Below, in pieces: positions 46,585 through 54,993 of a stretch of 64,000 bases of DNA. The DNA comes from Haloterrigena gelatinilytica (lineage in GTDB: Archaea > Halobacteriota > Halobacteria > Halobacteriales > Natrialbaceae). The stretch's first letter is position 1; every line of letters starts with the position of its first letter. A model generated the notes under the pieces. That model ran no database searches and was not told the DNA's origin. It saw only the letters and a program-made list of their open reading frames with translations. The translations under genes were made by a program, and so were the position numbers. The stretch spans positions 3,472,001-3,536,000 of the forward strand of contig NZ_JABUQZ010000001.1 in the NCBI RefSeq assembly GCF_013342145.1. Reading direction: 5' to 3'.

Positions 46585-47010
46585 ATGAGCCGGCCAGTCG
46601 AAGGTGAGACCCACACGTTCGAGCGGACGTTCACGACCGACGACGTCGAGCGATTCGCGGAACTCTCCCGCGACAGACAGCCGATCCACACCGAGCCGGA
46701 CGAGGACGGCCGCCTGATGGTCCACGGCCTGCTGACCGCGACGCTGCCGACGAAGATCGGCGGCGACCTCGAGGTGCTCGCGCGATCGATGGACCTCGAG
46801 TTCCGTCGGCCGGTCTACACCGGCCAGCGGATTACCTGTACGTGGACGTTCGAGAGCGTCGACGAACGCGACGATCGATACGTGATCGACGTCGAGGTGA
46901 CCTGCGAACGTGACGGTGCAGGCGAGGACGGTAACGAAAGCCGAGACGAGGACGACGGAGAGACGGTGCTCGCCGGTAGCGTCGAGGGAATCATCTGGAA
47001 GGACGAGTAG
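46585..47010 (+). CDS. MaoC-like hot-dog dehydratase
   Basis: 141 residues, one hot-dog domain with the full SRDRQPIHTE motif (about 29-38; D and H kept). Probable enoyl-CoA hydratase or thioester-binding protein. Its stop abuts the stop of the convergent polymerase gene with no intervening base. Confidence 0.82.
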   Translation: MSRPVEGETHTFERTFTTDDVERFAELSRDRQPIHTEPDEDGRLMVHGLLTATLPTKIGGDLEVLARSMDLEFRRPVYTGQRITCTWTFESVDERDDRYVIDVEVTCERDGAGEDGNESRDEDDGETVLAGSVEGIIWKDE

Positions 47011-48612
47011 CTAACTGAACTTCTGGACGGTCACGTCGAGCGTATCGAGGTCGACGATGGGCGCGTAGCCGGCGTCGGGATCGATGTTGACGCTCTTCTG
47101 GAAGTCCGTCTGGGCCTGCCAACAGCCGGAATTGATCGCGAGTACGTTGTGGTACTTGCCGAAGCCGAGCTTGTGGACGTGGCCGGTGTGGAAGATGTCG
47201 GGGACCTCCTCCATCACGAGATAATCCCGTTCTTCGGGGGCGAGACGGGTGTGACCGCCGAACTGCGGGGCGACGTGGCGCTTTTTCAGAAGCTGGTACA
47301 TCGCCTTGTGCGGGTCGTCGTAGCTGGCTTTTTCTTCCGGCAACTCCGCGATGACCTCGTCCAGACTGACGCCGTGGTACATCAGGACGGAGACGCCCTC
47401 GAGGGTGACCGTCGAGGGGTTGCTCACGATCTGGGGGTCGTGAGCGGACATGATCTCCCGCAGTTCCTCGTCGAACCCGGGTTGGGGCTCCGCGAGGCGG
47501 ACCGCGTCGTGGTTGCCCGGGATCATCACGATCTCGATGTCGCCGGGGACCTTCTTCAGGTGTTCGCTGAACGCTTCGTACTGCTCGTAGATGTCGACGA
47601 TCTCGAGTTCCTCGTCCTGGTCGGGATAGACGCCGACGCCCTCGACCATGTCGCCGCCGATCAGGAGGTACTCGACGTGCTGGGCCTGCTCGGTGTGCAG
47701 CCAGTCGGCGAAGCGGTTCCAGGCGCCCTCCATGAACTCGTCGCTGCCGACGTGGACGTCGCTGATCAGCGCCGCCTGCACGTGGCGGTCCGCGGTCGAC
47801 GGCTCGTGGGTTCGGGGAATGTCGGGGAAGTACATCGAGTCGACGAAGGCGATCCCCGAGTCGTCCGCCAGCGTCCCCTCCATCGCCAGCACCTCGTCGC
47901 AGAGCAGTTCGTCGACCAGGTCGACGTACTCCCGATCCTTCATCACGAGCCACGGGAAGGTCCCGGTCGCGTCCTCGAGTTCGATCAGCCAGTGGCCGCT
48001 GGCCGTCGACCGGATGTCGTTGACCAGTCCGACCATCGCGACGTCGCTGCCGCCGGGCATGTCCTGAATGGCCGACGCCGGGCGGTGGTTGACCCGCCCG
48101 CGGAGTTTCGAACCCAGTCGCTCGAGTCGGTCCCGGAAGACGGCGACGAAATCCTCGTACTCGCCGGTTCCGGTGCTCTGGCCGGTCATATCCCCGGCGA
48201 TCTCCAGCGATCGGAGCTCGGGATCGACCGATCGGTCGGTGGCTCCTCCCCCCTTCGTTTCAACTGGAGCGCTCCCGTCCGGGTCCGCTGGATCGGATGC
48301 AGCGTCTCCAGTCGAAACGGAGGGGTTGGTCGGCGGGCCGGGAGCTGCGTTGGCGTCCGGTCCCGTCGATCCCGTCGGTCCTGCCGACGAATCGGCCGTG
48401 GAGTCCGCGGCCCTCGAGTCCGCACCCGAGAGGGCCGCGTCGACGTGGTCGGTTCGGACGACCAGCGCGTCTTCGGGGAGTTCGTCGACGACGCGCTCGA
48501 GGGCCGCCTGCGGGTTCTCGGCCGACGCGAGTTTGGTCACGGCCTCGCGCTCGGCGTTGTAGCCGCGGCTGGTGAGTTCGCTGACGATTCGGGCCGGCGC
48601 CTCGAGTGGCAC
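47011..48612 (-). CDS. polD1: DNA polymerase D (family D) small subunit DP1
   Basis: 533 residues, the 3'-5' proofreading subunit of the archaeal replicative polymerase. After an N-terminal domain and an acidic, variable linker (about 95-160), an OB domain leads to the calcineurin-like nuclease with all metal motifs: SDVHVG (near 285), GGDMVEG, PGNHD (near 362), HGVSL and TGHVHK (near 477). Start: GTG at 48612 (VPLEAPARIVSEL), where the haloarchaeal family begins; an ATG at 48711 is less likely. Two inverted ORB-like motifs lie within the linker-coding DNA (48245-48329). The order polD1-sec11-orc1 is conserved beside Haloferax oriC1. Confidence 0.93.
   Translation of the reverse strand: MPLEAPARIVSELTSRGYNAEREAVTKLASAENPQAALERVVDELPEDALVVRTDHVDAALSGADSRAADSTADSSAGPTGSTGPDANAAPGPPTNPSVSTGDAASDPADPDGSAPVETKGGGATDRSVDPELRSLEIAGDMTGQSTGTGEYEDFVAVFRDRLERLGSKLRGRVNHRPASAIQDMPGGSDVAMVGLVNDIRSTASGHWLIELEDATGTFPWLVMKDREYVDLVDELLCDEVLAMEGTLADDSGIAFVDSMYFPDIPRTHEPSTADRHVQAALISDVHVGSDEFMEGAWNRFADWLHTEQAQHVEYLLIGGDMVEGVGVYPDQDEELEIVDIYEQYEAFSEHLKKVPGDIEIVMIPGNHDAVRLAEPQPGFDEELREIMSAHDPQIVSNPSTVTLEGVSVLMYHGVSLDEVIAELPEEKASYDDPHKAMYQLLKKRHVAPQFGGHTRLAPEERDYLVMEEVPDIFHTGHVHKLGFGKYHNVLAINSGCWQAQTDFQKSVNIDPDAGYAPIVDLDTLDVTVQKFS
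48245..48269 (+). repeat. ORB-like motif inside polD1, forward
   Basis: CCCCCTTCGTTTCAACTGGAG matches the archaeal origin recognition box core (inverse of CCAGTTGAAACGAAGGGG). Paired with an inverted copy 35 bp away at 48305-48329. Confidence 0.6.
48305..48329 (-). repeat. ORB-like motif inside polD1, inverted
   Basis: TCTCCAGTCGAAACGGAGGGG, then TTGG, a very good fit to the ORB consensus including the G-run end. It faces the copy at 48245-48269. Both lie in the part that encodes the poorly conserved linker. Confidence 0.6.
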
Positions 48613-48914
48613 ACGCGTCGCATTCGCGAGCGACGAGAAAAGGGTACCGTAATCGGCGTCCCCGATCGGGGGACGTCGCGACGGGAGCGGGGAGGCCACC
48701 ACCAGTACCATTATTTCCGAGACCGACAATTCACGCACGATGGCAGGACACGACGGGCTCGTTCCGAGAGCAGGGACGGGATACGGTACTCGGTCGCTAC
48801 GGCGCCTACGACGCGGTAGCGAGAGCGGGAGTGATGAGGCGTCGGAATCGACCGGACTCGACGCCACACGCCGGAGCAGAAAATTGATTGGACGGCCCGG
48901 CGAAACGGGTGACG

Positions 48915-49880
48915 ATGAGCGGTTCTAGCCCCGGTGACGTATCCGACGACCCCGACGATACTCCCGATCCCGACCGTCCCGACGATCGGGAGCGACATCG
49001 CGGGGATCGAGACGCAGCCGTCAACCCCGGTTCGGGACGGGACGGCTCGGCTGCAACAGCGCCGGCGTCCGACGACGGCGTGACGATCGAGGACGACGGC
49101 GTCGTTCGCTGGTTTCTCCGATCGGACGACGAGAACGTGCTCTTCGCTCGCGACGTGCTGAGCAGCGTCGCGATCGTCGCCGTCATCGGGTTGATCCTGT
49201 TCGGCGTCAGCGGCGTCTGGCCGCCGCTGGTCGCCGTCGAGAGCGGGAGCATGGATCCGAACATGCAGAAAGGGGACCTCATCTTCGTCGCCGAGGACGA
49301 GCGGTTCGTCGGTGACGGCGCCGTCGCCGGGACCGGCGTGGTCACCCTCGAGAGCGGGCAGGAAAGCGGCTACGAGAAGTTCGACAATCCCGGCGACGTG
49401 ATCGTCTTCCAGCCCGACGGAAACGAACGGCGGACACCGATCATCCATCGCGCCCACTTCAGGGTCGAAGAGGGCGAAAACTGGATCGAAACTAAAGCCG
49501 ACGAGGATATCGCCGGCGACATCACCTGCGCGGACATCACAACCTGTCCGGCACCGTACGACGGGTTCATCACGAAGGGCGACGCGAACCCCAACTACGA
49601 TCAGATCGCAGGGGGTGCGGACACGAACGTCGTCAAATCCGAGTGGGTCACCGGCAAGGCGATGTTCCGGATCCCGTGGCTCGGTAATATCCGCCTGACC
49701 TTCGACAAACTCCTCGGCGGCATGCTCGCCCCGTCGCCTGAACCGACCTCGACCGTTACCAGTGCACCGGACGCCTCGACCCCGGGCACACCGGTCACCC
49801 CGGCCGGTCTCGCCGGCACAACCGGACTTGCAGCCCTCGGCGGCGGTGCTGTCACCGCCGTCGGACGGAGACGGAACTGA
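48915..49880 (+). CDS. sec11: Archaeal type I signal peptidase, copy 1
   Basis: 321 residues. After an acidic N-terminal tail, a membrane anchor (about 75-98) precedes the catalytic domain: Ser in GSMDPNM (near 112), His in IIHRAHF (near 177) and Asp in FITKGDAN (near 221), the Ser-His-Asp set of archaeal Sec11. It removes signal peptides outside the membrane. A C-terminal Pro/Thr-rich stretch leads to a short hydrophobic tail ending GRRRN. It is tandem to a second copy at 50110; the sequences just before both ATGs (GGCGAAACGGGTGACRATGAG) are also nearly identical, so the duplication included the start region. The paralog next to oriC1 in Haloferax is sec11b. Confidence 0.9.
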   Translation: MSGSSPGDVSDDPDDTPDPDRPDDRERHRGDRDAAVNPGSGRDGSAATAPASDDGVTIEDDGVVRWFLRSDDENVLFARDVLSSVAIVAVIGLILFGVSGVWPPLVAVESGSMDPNMQKGDLIFVAEDERFVGDGAVAGTGVVTLESGQESGYEKFDNPGDVIVFQPDGNERRTPIIHRAHFRVEEGENWIETKADEDIAGDITCADITTCPAPYDGFITKGDANPNYDQIAGGADTNVVKSEWVTGKAMFRIPWLGNIRLTFDKLLGGMLAPSPEPTSTVTSAPDASTPGTPVTPAGLAGTTGLAALGGGAVTAVGRRRN

Positions 49881-50109
49881 CGGATCAACGGAGTTCGCTG
49901 AACTACCGATTCTCGTTCCCGTTGGCTGTGATCACGACTCGAGCATCTCGAGCAGTGCTCGGGCACGTTCCGAAATACCGGTGGTTACCGAGGTGTGCAG
50001 ACGTTCGCTCGCTTGCGGTCACACCGTTCGTTTCCGCCAACCGGATTTTATTTCAATACTATTTTTTGTAACAGAAAGTTGATTAAGAGGCGCGGCGAAA
50101 CGGGTGACA

Positions 50110-51063
50110 ATGAGTGGTGGCCCCACGGATACCTCCAGTGGCTCGAGTGACGATGGCGTCTCGGACGGGACAGCCCAAGATGGGGCCGATTCGTCTTCAC
50201 GCGGAGGGTCGTCAAACACGTCTAGGACGAAGCCGGGCGACGAAGAGACGGTCCCCGTCACGATCGAGGACGACGGCGTCGTTCGCTGGTTTCTCCGATC
50301 AGACGACGAGAACGTGCGCTTCGCTCGCGACGTGCTGAGCAGTGTCGCGATCGTCGCCGTCATCGGGTTAATCCTGTTCGGCGTCAGCGGCGTCTGGCCG
50401 CCGCTGGTCGCCGTCGAAAGTCCCAGCATGGACCCGAACATGAAGACGGGCGACCTCATCTTCGTCGCTGAGAACGAGCGGTTCGTCGGCGACGGCGCCG
50501 TCGCCGGGACCGGCGTGGTCACCCTCGAGAGCGGACAGGAAAGTGGCTACGAGAAGTTCAACAACCCCGGCGACGTGATCGTCTTCGAGCCGAACGGAAA
50601 CGAGCAGACGACGCCGATCATCCATCGCGCCCACTTCAGGGTCGAAGAGGGCGAAAACTGGATCGACACCAAAGCCGACGAGGATCTCGTCGGTGATATC
50701 ACCTGCGCAGACGTCAACGACAACATTTGTCCGGCGCCACATGACGGATTCATCACAAAGGGTGACGCGAATCCCAACTACGACCAGATCGGGAGGGGAA
50801 GCGGTGCGGATACGACCGTCGTCAAATCCGAGTGGGTCACCGGCAAGGCGATGTTCCGGATCCCGTGGCTCGGTAATATCCGCCTGACCATCGACAAACT
50901 CCTCGGCGGCATGCTCGCCCCGTCACCGGGGCCGGCCATCGACGGCGCCTCGAGTCCCGCCGCACCGGACACGCCCGTCAGTTCGCCCGGTCTCAGCGGC
51001 GTGACCGGACTCGCAGCCTGCGGAGGCGGTGCCGTTACCGCAATCGGCCGACGCCGAAACTGA
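50110..51063 (+). CDS. sec11: Archaeal type I signal peptidase, copy 2
   Basis: 317 residues, tandem paralog of 48915-49880, almost identical from residue 50 or so onward; the N-terminal tail differs. Catalytic Ser (PSMDPNM), His (IIHRAHF) and Asp (FITKGDAN) are kept. The residue before the Ser is Pro here and Gly in copy 1, and the loop before the Asp is longer by two to four residues, so substrate choice may differ. Codon differences are scattered, so this is a genuine paralog and not an assembly repeat. Confidence 0.9.
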   Translation: MSGGPTDTSSGSSDDGVSDGTAQDGADSSSRGGSSNTSRTKPGDEETVPVTIEDDGVVRWFLRSDDENVRFARDVLSSVAIVAVIGLILFGVSGVWPPLVAVESPSMDPNMKTGDLIFVAENERFVGDGAVAGTGVVTLESGQESGYEKFNNPGDVIVFEPNGNEQTTPIIHRAHFRVEEGENWIDTKADEDLVGDITCADVNDNICPAPHDGFITKGDANPNYDQIGRGSGADTTVVKSEWVTGKAMFRIPWLGNIRLTIDKLLGGMLAPSPGPAIDGASSPAAPDTPVSSPGLSGVTGLAACGGGAVTAIGRRRN

Positions 51064-51122
51064 TCCGGTCCGTAAGTTCTCCGAGTACTGACTGTGTGTA
51101 CGACGCCCGTAGTGTAGAATAA

Positions 51123-51587
51123 TCACTCGTCACTCGCGTCCGCGTCCGTCGTGATATCGAGGCGAAGCTCGTCGCCGTCGTCGACCACGTACTCGGTCGG
51201 ATCGACCGGGTCGTCGTCGACGAGAAAGGTCAGTTCCGTCCCCGACTCGCTCCCGTCGTACGTCGTGCCGTCGACGGTCACGACGTGGTCGCCGTCGCGT
51301 TGTGCGTACGCGAAGTGGGGGAGTAAATCGATCCCCTCGGCGAACGTGACCGGCTCCTCGCCCTCCATGAACCAGTCGTCAGTGTTCTCGTGGAGGTGAA
51401 ACTTGATCGAGTCGTTCTCGACGTTTTCGGACTGGAATCGGTCCGCGGAGAGGTCGATCGGCTCGCCGTCGACGACGACCGCGATGTCGCCTCGGTCGGC
51501 TTCGACCGTGCCGTCGACGAAGACGCAGCCGGCGAGTGCGAGGAACGTCGCCGATCCGGCCCCGGCGATGACCGCCCGTCGGTTCAT
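51123..51587 (-). CDS. Putative lipoprotein of unknown function
   Basis: 154 residues. The N-terminus NRRAVIAGAGSATFLALAGC has a twin-arginine-like start and a lipobox ending in Cys20, so it is probably a membrane-anchored exported lipoprotein. The mature part is beta-rich (DIAVVVDGEPIDL, HVVTVDGTTYDG) and acidic. It sits between sec11 and orc1, facing sec11. Confidence 0.7.
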   Translation of the reverse strand: MNRRAVIAGAGSATFLALAGCVFVDGTVEADRGDIAVVVDGEPIDLSADRFQSENVENDSIKFHLHENTDDWFMEGEEPVTFAEGIDLLPHFAYAQRDGDHVVTVDGTTYDGSESGTELTFLVDDDPVDPTEYVVDDGDELRLDITTDADASDE

Positions 51588-51749
51588 GTGGAGAGGAAGT
51601 GACTCGAGGTATATCGGTGCGTCGTTGATTTCCGGCGCCGTCTCGAACGGTCTCGCTTCCGTCTCGACCCGCGACTGGGCTCGGTTTCGACTCGAGGAAC
51701 GACCGCGGCGAGTTCGACGCGATCGGCGAATTGCGGCGCGAACGACGGG

Positions 51750-53606
51750 TCAGTTCTCGAACCGCGCCTGCACGAACGGCTGGACGTCGTCGATATCGGA
51801 GAGCCGGGAGTCCGAGAGGAGGACGGCCTCCGTCTCCTCGAGCGGCACGGAGAGGCTGATCTCCTTGGTACGGCCGTATCGTCCCTTCGAGACGACGACG
51901 GCGTTAACGATTCCGAGCATGTCGAGTTCGCTGATGAGGTCCGTCACGCGGCGCTGGGTGAGGACGTCGGCGTCGATCTCCTCGCAGAGGCGCTTGTAGA
52001 TGTTGAACACCTCGCCCGTGTTGATGCTGTGGACGCCGTTCTTCTCGAGGAGGATGATCGCGAAGAGGACGAGTTTCGACTGCGTGGGAAGGGTGCGGAC
52101 GACCTCGACGACGCGGTCGAGTTCGATCTTGTCCTGGGCCTCGCGGACGTGTTCCTCGACGATCGTCTCGGCCTGAGAGCGCTCGGCGAGTTCGCCCGCG
52201 GTCCGAAGGAGGTCCAGCGCGCGACGCGCGTCCCCGTGTTCCTGTGCCGCGAAGGCCGCACACAGCGGGATCACGTCCTCGGAGAGGGCGCCGCCCTTGA
52301 ACGCGACCTCCGAGCGGTGCTCCAAGATATCCCGCAGCTGGTTGGCGTCGTACGGCGGGAAGACGATCTCCTCCTCGCCCAGCGAGGACTTGACTCGCGG
52401 ATCGAGGAAGTCGGTGAACTTCAGGTCGTTCGAGATCCCGATGATCGACACGCGCGAGTTCTCGAGTTCGGAGTTCATCCGCGAGAGGTTGTAGAGCGTG
52501 TCGTCGCCGCTCTTCTCGACGAGTTTGTCGATCTCGTCTAACATGATGACGACGACCCGCTCGTCGTAGTCGACGGCGTCGAAGAAGACGCTGTAGACGC
52601 GGTCGGTCGGCCAACCGGTCATCGGCACCTCTTCGAACGACGCCTTGTCCTCCTCGAGGGACTCGATTTCGTCCTCGATGCCCGCCCGGGAATCGAACGG
52701 CGTCGAGTCGAGGGGGTGATTCGGCGGAACGTCGTCCGATCGACCGTCGCTCGAGCCGGCGCCGCTTAGATCGATATCGGAGGGCTCGCGGTCGGAGTCA
52801 CCGTCAGAACGGTGTTCGTCCCTGTCGGCCGGCAGCCGATTCGGGTTGTTCTGACCGGCCGAGTTCGAGCCGTCGATAGCCCCGTTCGAAGGATCGTCTA
52901 CTCCGTTCGAGGACCCCTCCGTTTCGAGTGGAGAGTCACCTGACTGCGAGCTGGTTTCGGTTCCAGTCGAAACGGACTCGTCCTCGTTCGGAAGCGCCGA
53001 TTCGAACGGATCGTCCTCGTCGAAGAGGTCGCCCTCGGTTTCGGATCGAACGGCGGCGTCCGCGTCCGCGTCGGCAGCCTCGTACTCGTCTACGGCCTCG
53101 AGCAGCGATTCGAGTTCGTCGATCCGATCGTCGATCCGGGCTTCGTTTTTCTCGATGAACTTGTTGGCCAGTTGCGCGAGCACGCGGTACTGGGTGTCGG
53201 TGACCTCGCAGTTGATGTACTCGACGTCACACGGGACGCTGTACTTCTGGGACGTGCTCTCGAGTTCCTTGCTGACGAACTTCGCGCTGGCGGTCTTCCC
53301 CGTCCCGGTCTTGCCGTAGATGAGGATGTTCGACGGCGTTTCGCCGCGGAGCGCGGCGACGAGGATCGTCGCCATCTTGTTGATCTGATCGCTCCGGTGA
53401 GGGAGTTCGTGTGGCGTGTAGGACGGTCGCAGAACCTCCTTGTTCTCGAAGATCGGTTCGCCGCTGAGCAGGTCGTCGAACAGTCCCTGGCTCGGCTCCT
53501 CGTCGGCGAGCTCGGAGCTGTCGAAACTCGAGAACCCACCGGTCTCGTCAGTATCCACCTGCTCGACCTCCTCCGCTCTCGTCCGTTCTGAATCGTCGTC
53601 TGACAT
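51750..53606 (-). CDS. orc1: Origin recognition protein Orc1/Cdc6, oriC1-type
   Basis: 618 residues, about 200 more than most archaeal Orc1. AAA+ core: Walker A ILIYGKTGTGKTAS (about 95-107) and Walker B VVIMLDEIDKL (near 354). Between them lies an acidic, low-complexity insert (about 160-330) rich in Ser, Gly and Asp. The C-terminal winged helix (about 530-610) binds ORBs. It lies beside the intergenic origin at 53607-54993 and an ORB-like box is found 13 bp before its ATG. ORB-like sequences also occur inside the insert-coding part (52912-52976). Start MSDDDSERTRAEEVE at 53606. The insert is seen in other haloarchaeal Orc1 proteins, though its size here is notable. Confidence 0.95.
   Translation of the reverse strand: MSDDDSERTRAEEVEQVDTDETGGFSSFDSSELADEEPSQGLFDDLLSGEPIFENKEVLRPSYTPHELPHRSDQINKMATILVAALRGETPSNILIYGKTGTGKTASAKFVSKELESTSQKYSVPCDVEYINCEVTDTQYRVLAQLANKFIEKNEARIDDRIDELESLLEAVDEYEAADADADAAVRSETEGDLFDEDDPFESALPNEDESVSTGTETSSQSGDSPLETEGSSNGVDDPSNGAIDGSNSAGQNNPNRLPADRDEHRSDGDSDREPSDIDLSGAGSSDGRSDDVPPNHPLDSTPFDSRAGIEDEIESLEEDKASFEEVPMTGWPTDRVYSVFFDAVDYDERVVVIMLDEIDKLVEKSGDDTLYNLSRMNSELENSRVSIIGISNDLKFTDFLDPRVKSSLGEEEIVFPPYDANQLRDILEHRSEVAFKGGALSEDVIPLCAAFAAQEHGDARRALDLLRTAGELAERSQAETIVEEHVREAQDKIELDRVVEVVRTLPTQSKLVLFAIILLEKNGVHSINTGEVFNIYKRLCEEIDADVLTQRRVTDLISELDMLGIVNAVVVSKGRYGRTKEISLSVPLEETEAVLLSDSRLSDIDDVQPFVQARFEN
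52912..52976. repeat. ORB-like inverted pair inside orc1
   Basis: GACCCCTCCGTTTCGAGTGGAG at 52912-52932 and TTCCAGTCGAAACGGA at 52961-52976 face each other in the DNA for the low-complexity insert. The second lacks the G run. Confidence 0.45.
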
Positions 53607-53618
53607 CCGTCGTACACA

Positions 53619-53641
53619 TACCCCCTCGTTTCGAGTGGAAT
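53619..53641 (+). repeat. ORB, promoter-proximal to orc1
   Basis: CCCCCTCGTTTCGAGTGGAA, 13 bp upstream of the orc1 ATG, possibly allowing Orc1 to repress its own gene. Confidence 0.7.
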
Positions 53642-54209
53642 CCGGACCCGAAAGCAGGAATATCACGCAGTAGATGGGGCGAATAGGGTCTCCCACTAGT
53701 TCGCCTCCCTGGTCCGAGTCCAGTTGATGCAAACGAAACAGAGGAAAACCACGGTATTAAATTCTTCCCTTCCCTCCACAAGGATCCAGCGCGATTCGCG
53801 GTATCGGCCGTCTGACGGCCTACTCGGGAGGGTACGGCGTCCTCGAGACACGCTACCGATGACGACGGTGAAAGAGACGTCCGTTTCGGGTCGATAAGAG
53901 ATGTTTGCGCGCGCTCGCGATATGCGTGTGAAATCTGGAGCCACCCGCTGGCTTCAGGCTCGTATCCACCCGCTGTTGTCGTTCGGTTACTCGAGCTCGA
54001 TTTGGTATGGACTGTTGCTGGAAGGCTCCACCGAATTATATATGATTTCTTATATTAACTGGTGAGGCGTGAGATCTCGGTTGTCACTGGGAACGGTTCT
54101 CGAGACCAAACCGTGGTATGAGTTATCAAGACATAGTATGCGTTATCGGATAACAAAACTGTGTTTCAAGAGAACAGGTGCGAGGAGAGAAGGAGGGGAG
54201 TATCCTAGC

Positions 54210-54273
54210 TCCCCCCCCCCCACCCCTTCGTTTCGGGTGGAACGCTGCGAAGGAGGGGGTGGGGGGAGGGGTG
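54210..54273 (+). repeat. ORB with C-run and adjacent G-rich inverted copy
   Basis: A run of 10 or more C leads into CACCCCTTCGTTTCGGGTGGAA (to 54242). Directly after, GCGAAGGAGGGGGTGGGGGG repeats the G-rich end in the other direction. Confidence 0.7.
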
Positions 54274-54536
54274 TCTCTAGGACAGGAACCTTTATGTCTA
54301 TAGGCCAGAAACACGGTCCGTAGCACTAGCAAAGATAGATTTTTACTAGAGGTATTGGTTTTAGTTGCTAGTCTCTACTAGAACGACTGCTCTAAGCGGC
54401 TCGAGTTGCTAGAGACATATTTGGACCCGAAATCCTCCGGCTTACGGTCCGTACTGTCCCTCTAAGCGGAATCTCGGGATCGCTACAGAGTCTTTCCACC
54501 CGAACAGTACCGCTCCCCCTCCCCCACTATCGTGGC

Positions 54537-54565
54537 TCTCCACTCGAAACGAAGGGGTGGGGGGC
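54537..54565 (-). repeat. ORB, inverted, with G-string
   Basis: CTCCACTCGAAACGAAGGGG followed by TGGGGGG. It faces the ORB at 54222 across the AT-rich segment. Confidence 0.75.
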
Positions 54566-54790
54566 TTCCGTTGAAGCCAAACGCGTTCCTAGTATGTCGT
54601 TCGATCTCACACTAGTACACCCCTCTACAGTCCTCCTCTCGTAGTGGCATCTAGTACCAAATGACGCATCTTTTCGGTGGTATACTCTCACATCGTGCAG
54701 TGCTGCACTACGATATCTCATTGTACGGTTCCACACTACGGTTCTCGAGTCACCGATAGGTCGATCCCTAATCACAGTCTCGAGCCCGAT

Positions 54791-54813
54791 CGCCCCTCGT
54801 TTCGATTCGAGGA
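54791..54813 (+). repeat. Weaker ORB-like motif
   Basis: CGCCCCTCGTTTCGATTCGAGG keeps the C run and the GTTTCG core but diverges in the last part. Confidence 0.45.
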
Positions 54814-54993
54814 AGTCGTCCGTCGGTCGGGACAGCCGTTCATCAGTCATCCTAGTACGACCGCACTCGTAGTCAGTATCTCTCCGTATAACTCCGTATC
54901 GTTGAATAGTCTACACGTCTGACGTAGGCTTAAGTGGATTCGGTTTGTAGTACGCGCAGATGCACCACCCCGCGGTGCTGGAGGGCCCCACAG

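Larger units (their letters stand above)
53607..54993. other. oriC1: Chromosomal replication origin oriC1
   Basis: A gene-free 1.39-kb region between orc1 and oapA, much richer in AT than its surroundings. It contains three ORBs (53620, 54222, 54538) and a weaker one at 54791, with long C or G runs attached to two of them, the haloarchaeal G-string form. The segment between the inverted ORBs at 54223-54242 and 54538-54565 is AT-rich (ATAGATTTTTACTAGAGG, TTTTAGTTGCTAG) and is the best candidate for the unwinding element. Gene order matches oriC1 of Haloferax and Haloarcula (orc1 on one side, oapABC on the other). No open frame with haloarchaeal codon bias lies inside. Confidence 0.88.

Noticed and set aside
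53090-53617. Arg/Ser-rich frame near the orc1 start
   Set aside because: It is in another frame of the orc1 5' end; the true frame has Walker motifs and codon bias.
54069-54922. Short open frames inside oriC1
   Set aside because: They run through the ORBs and C tracts, lack codon bias and have no homology-like pattern.
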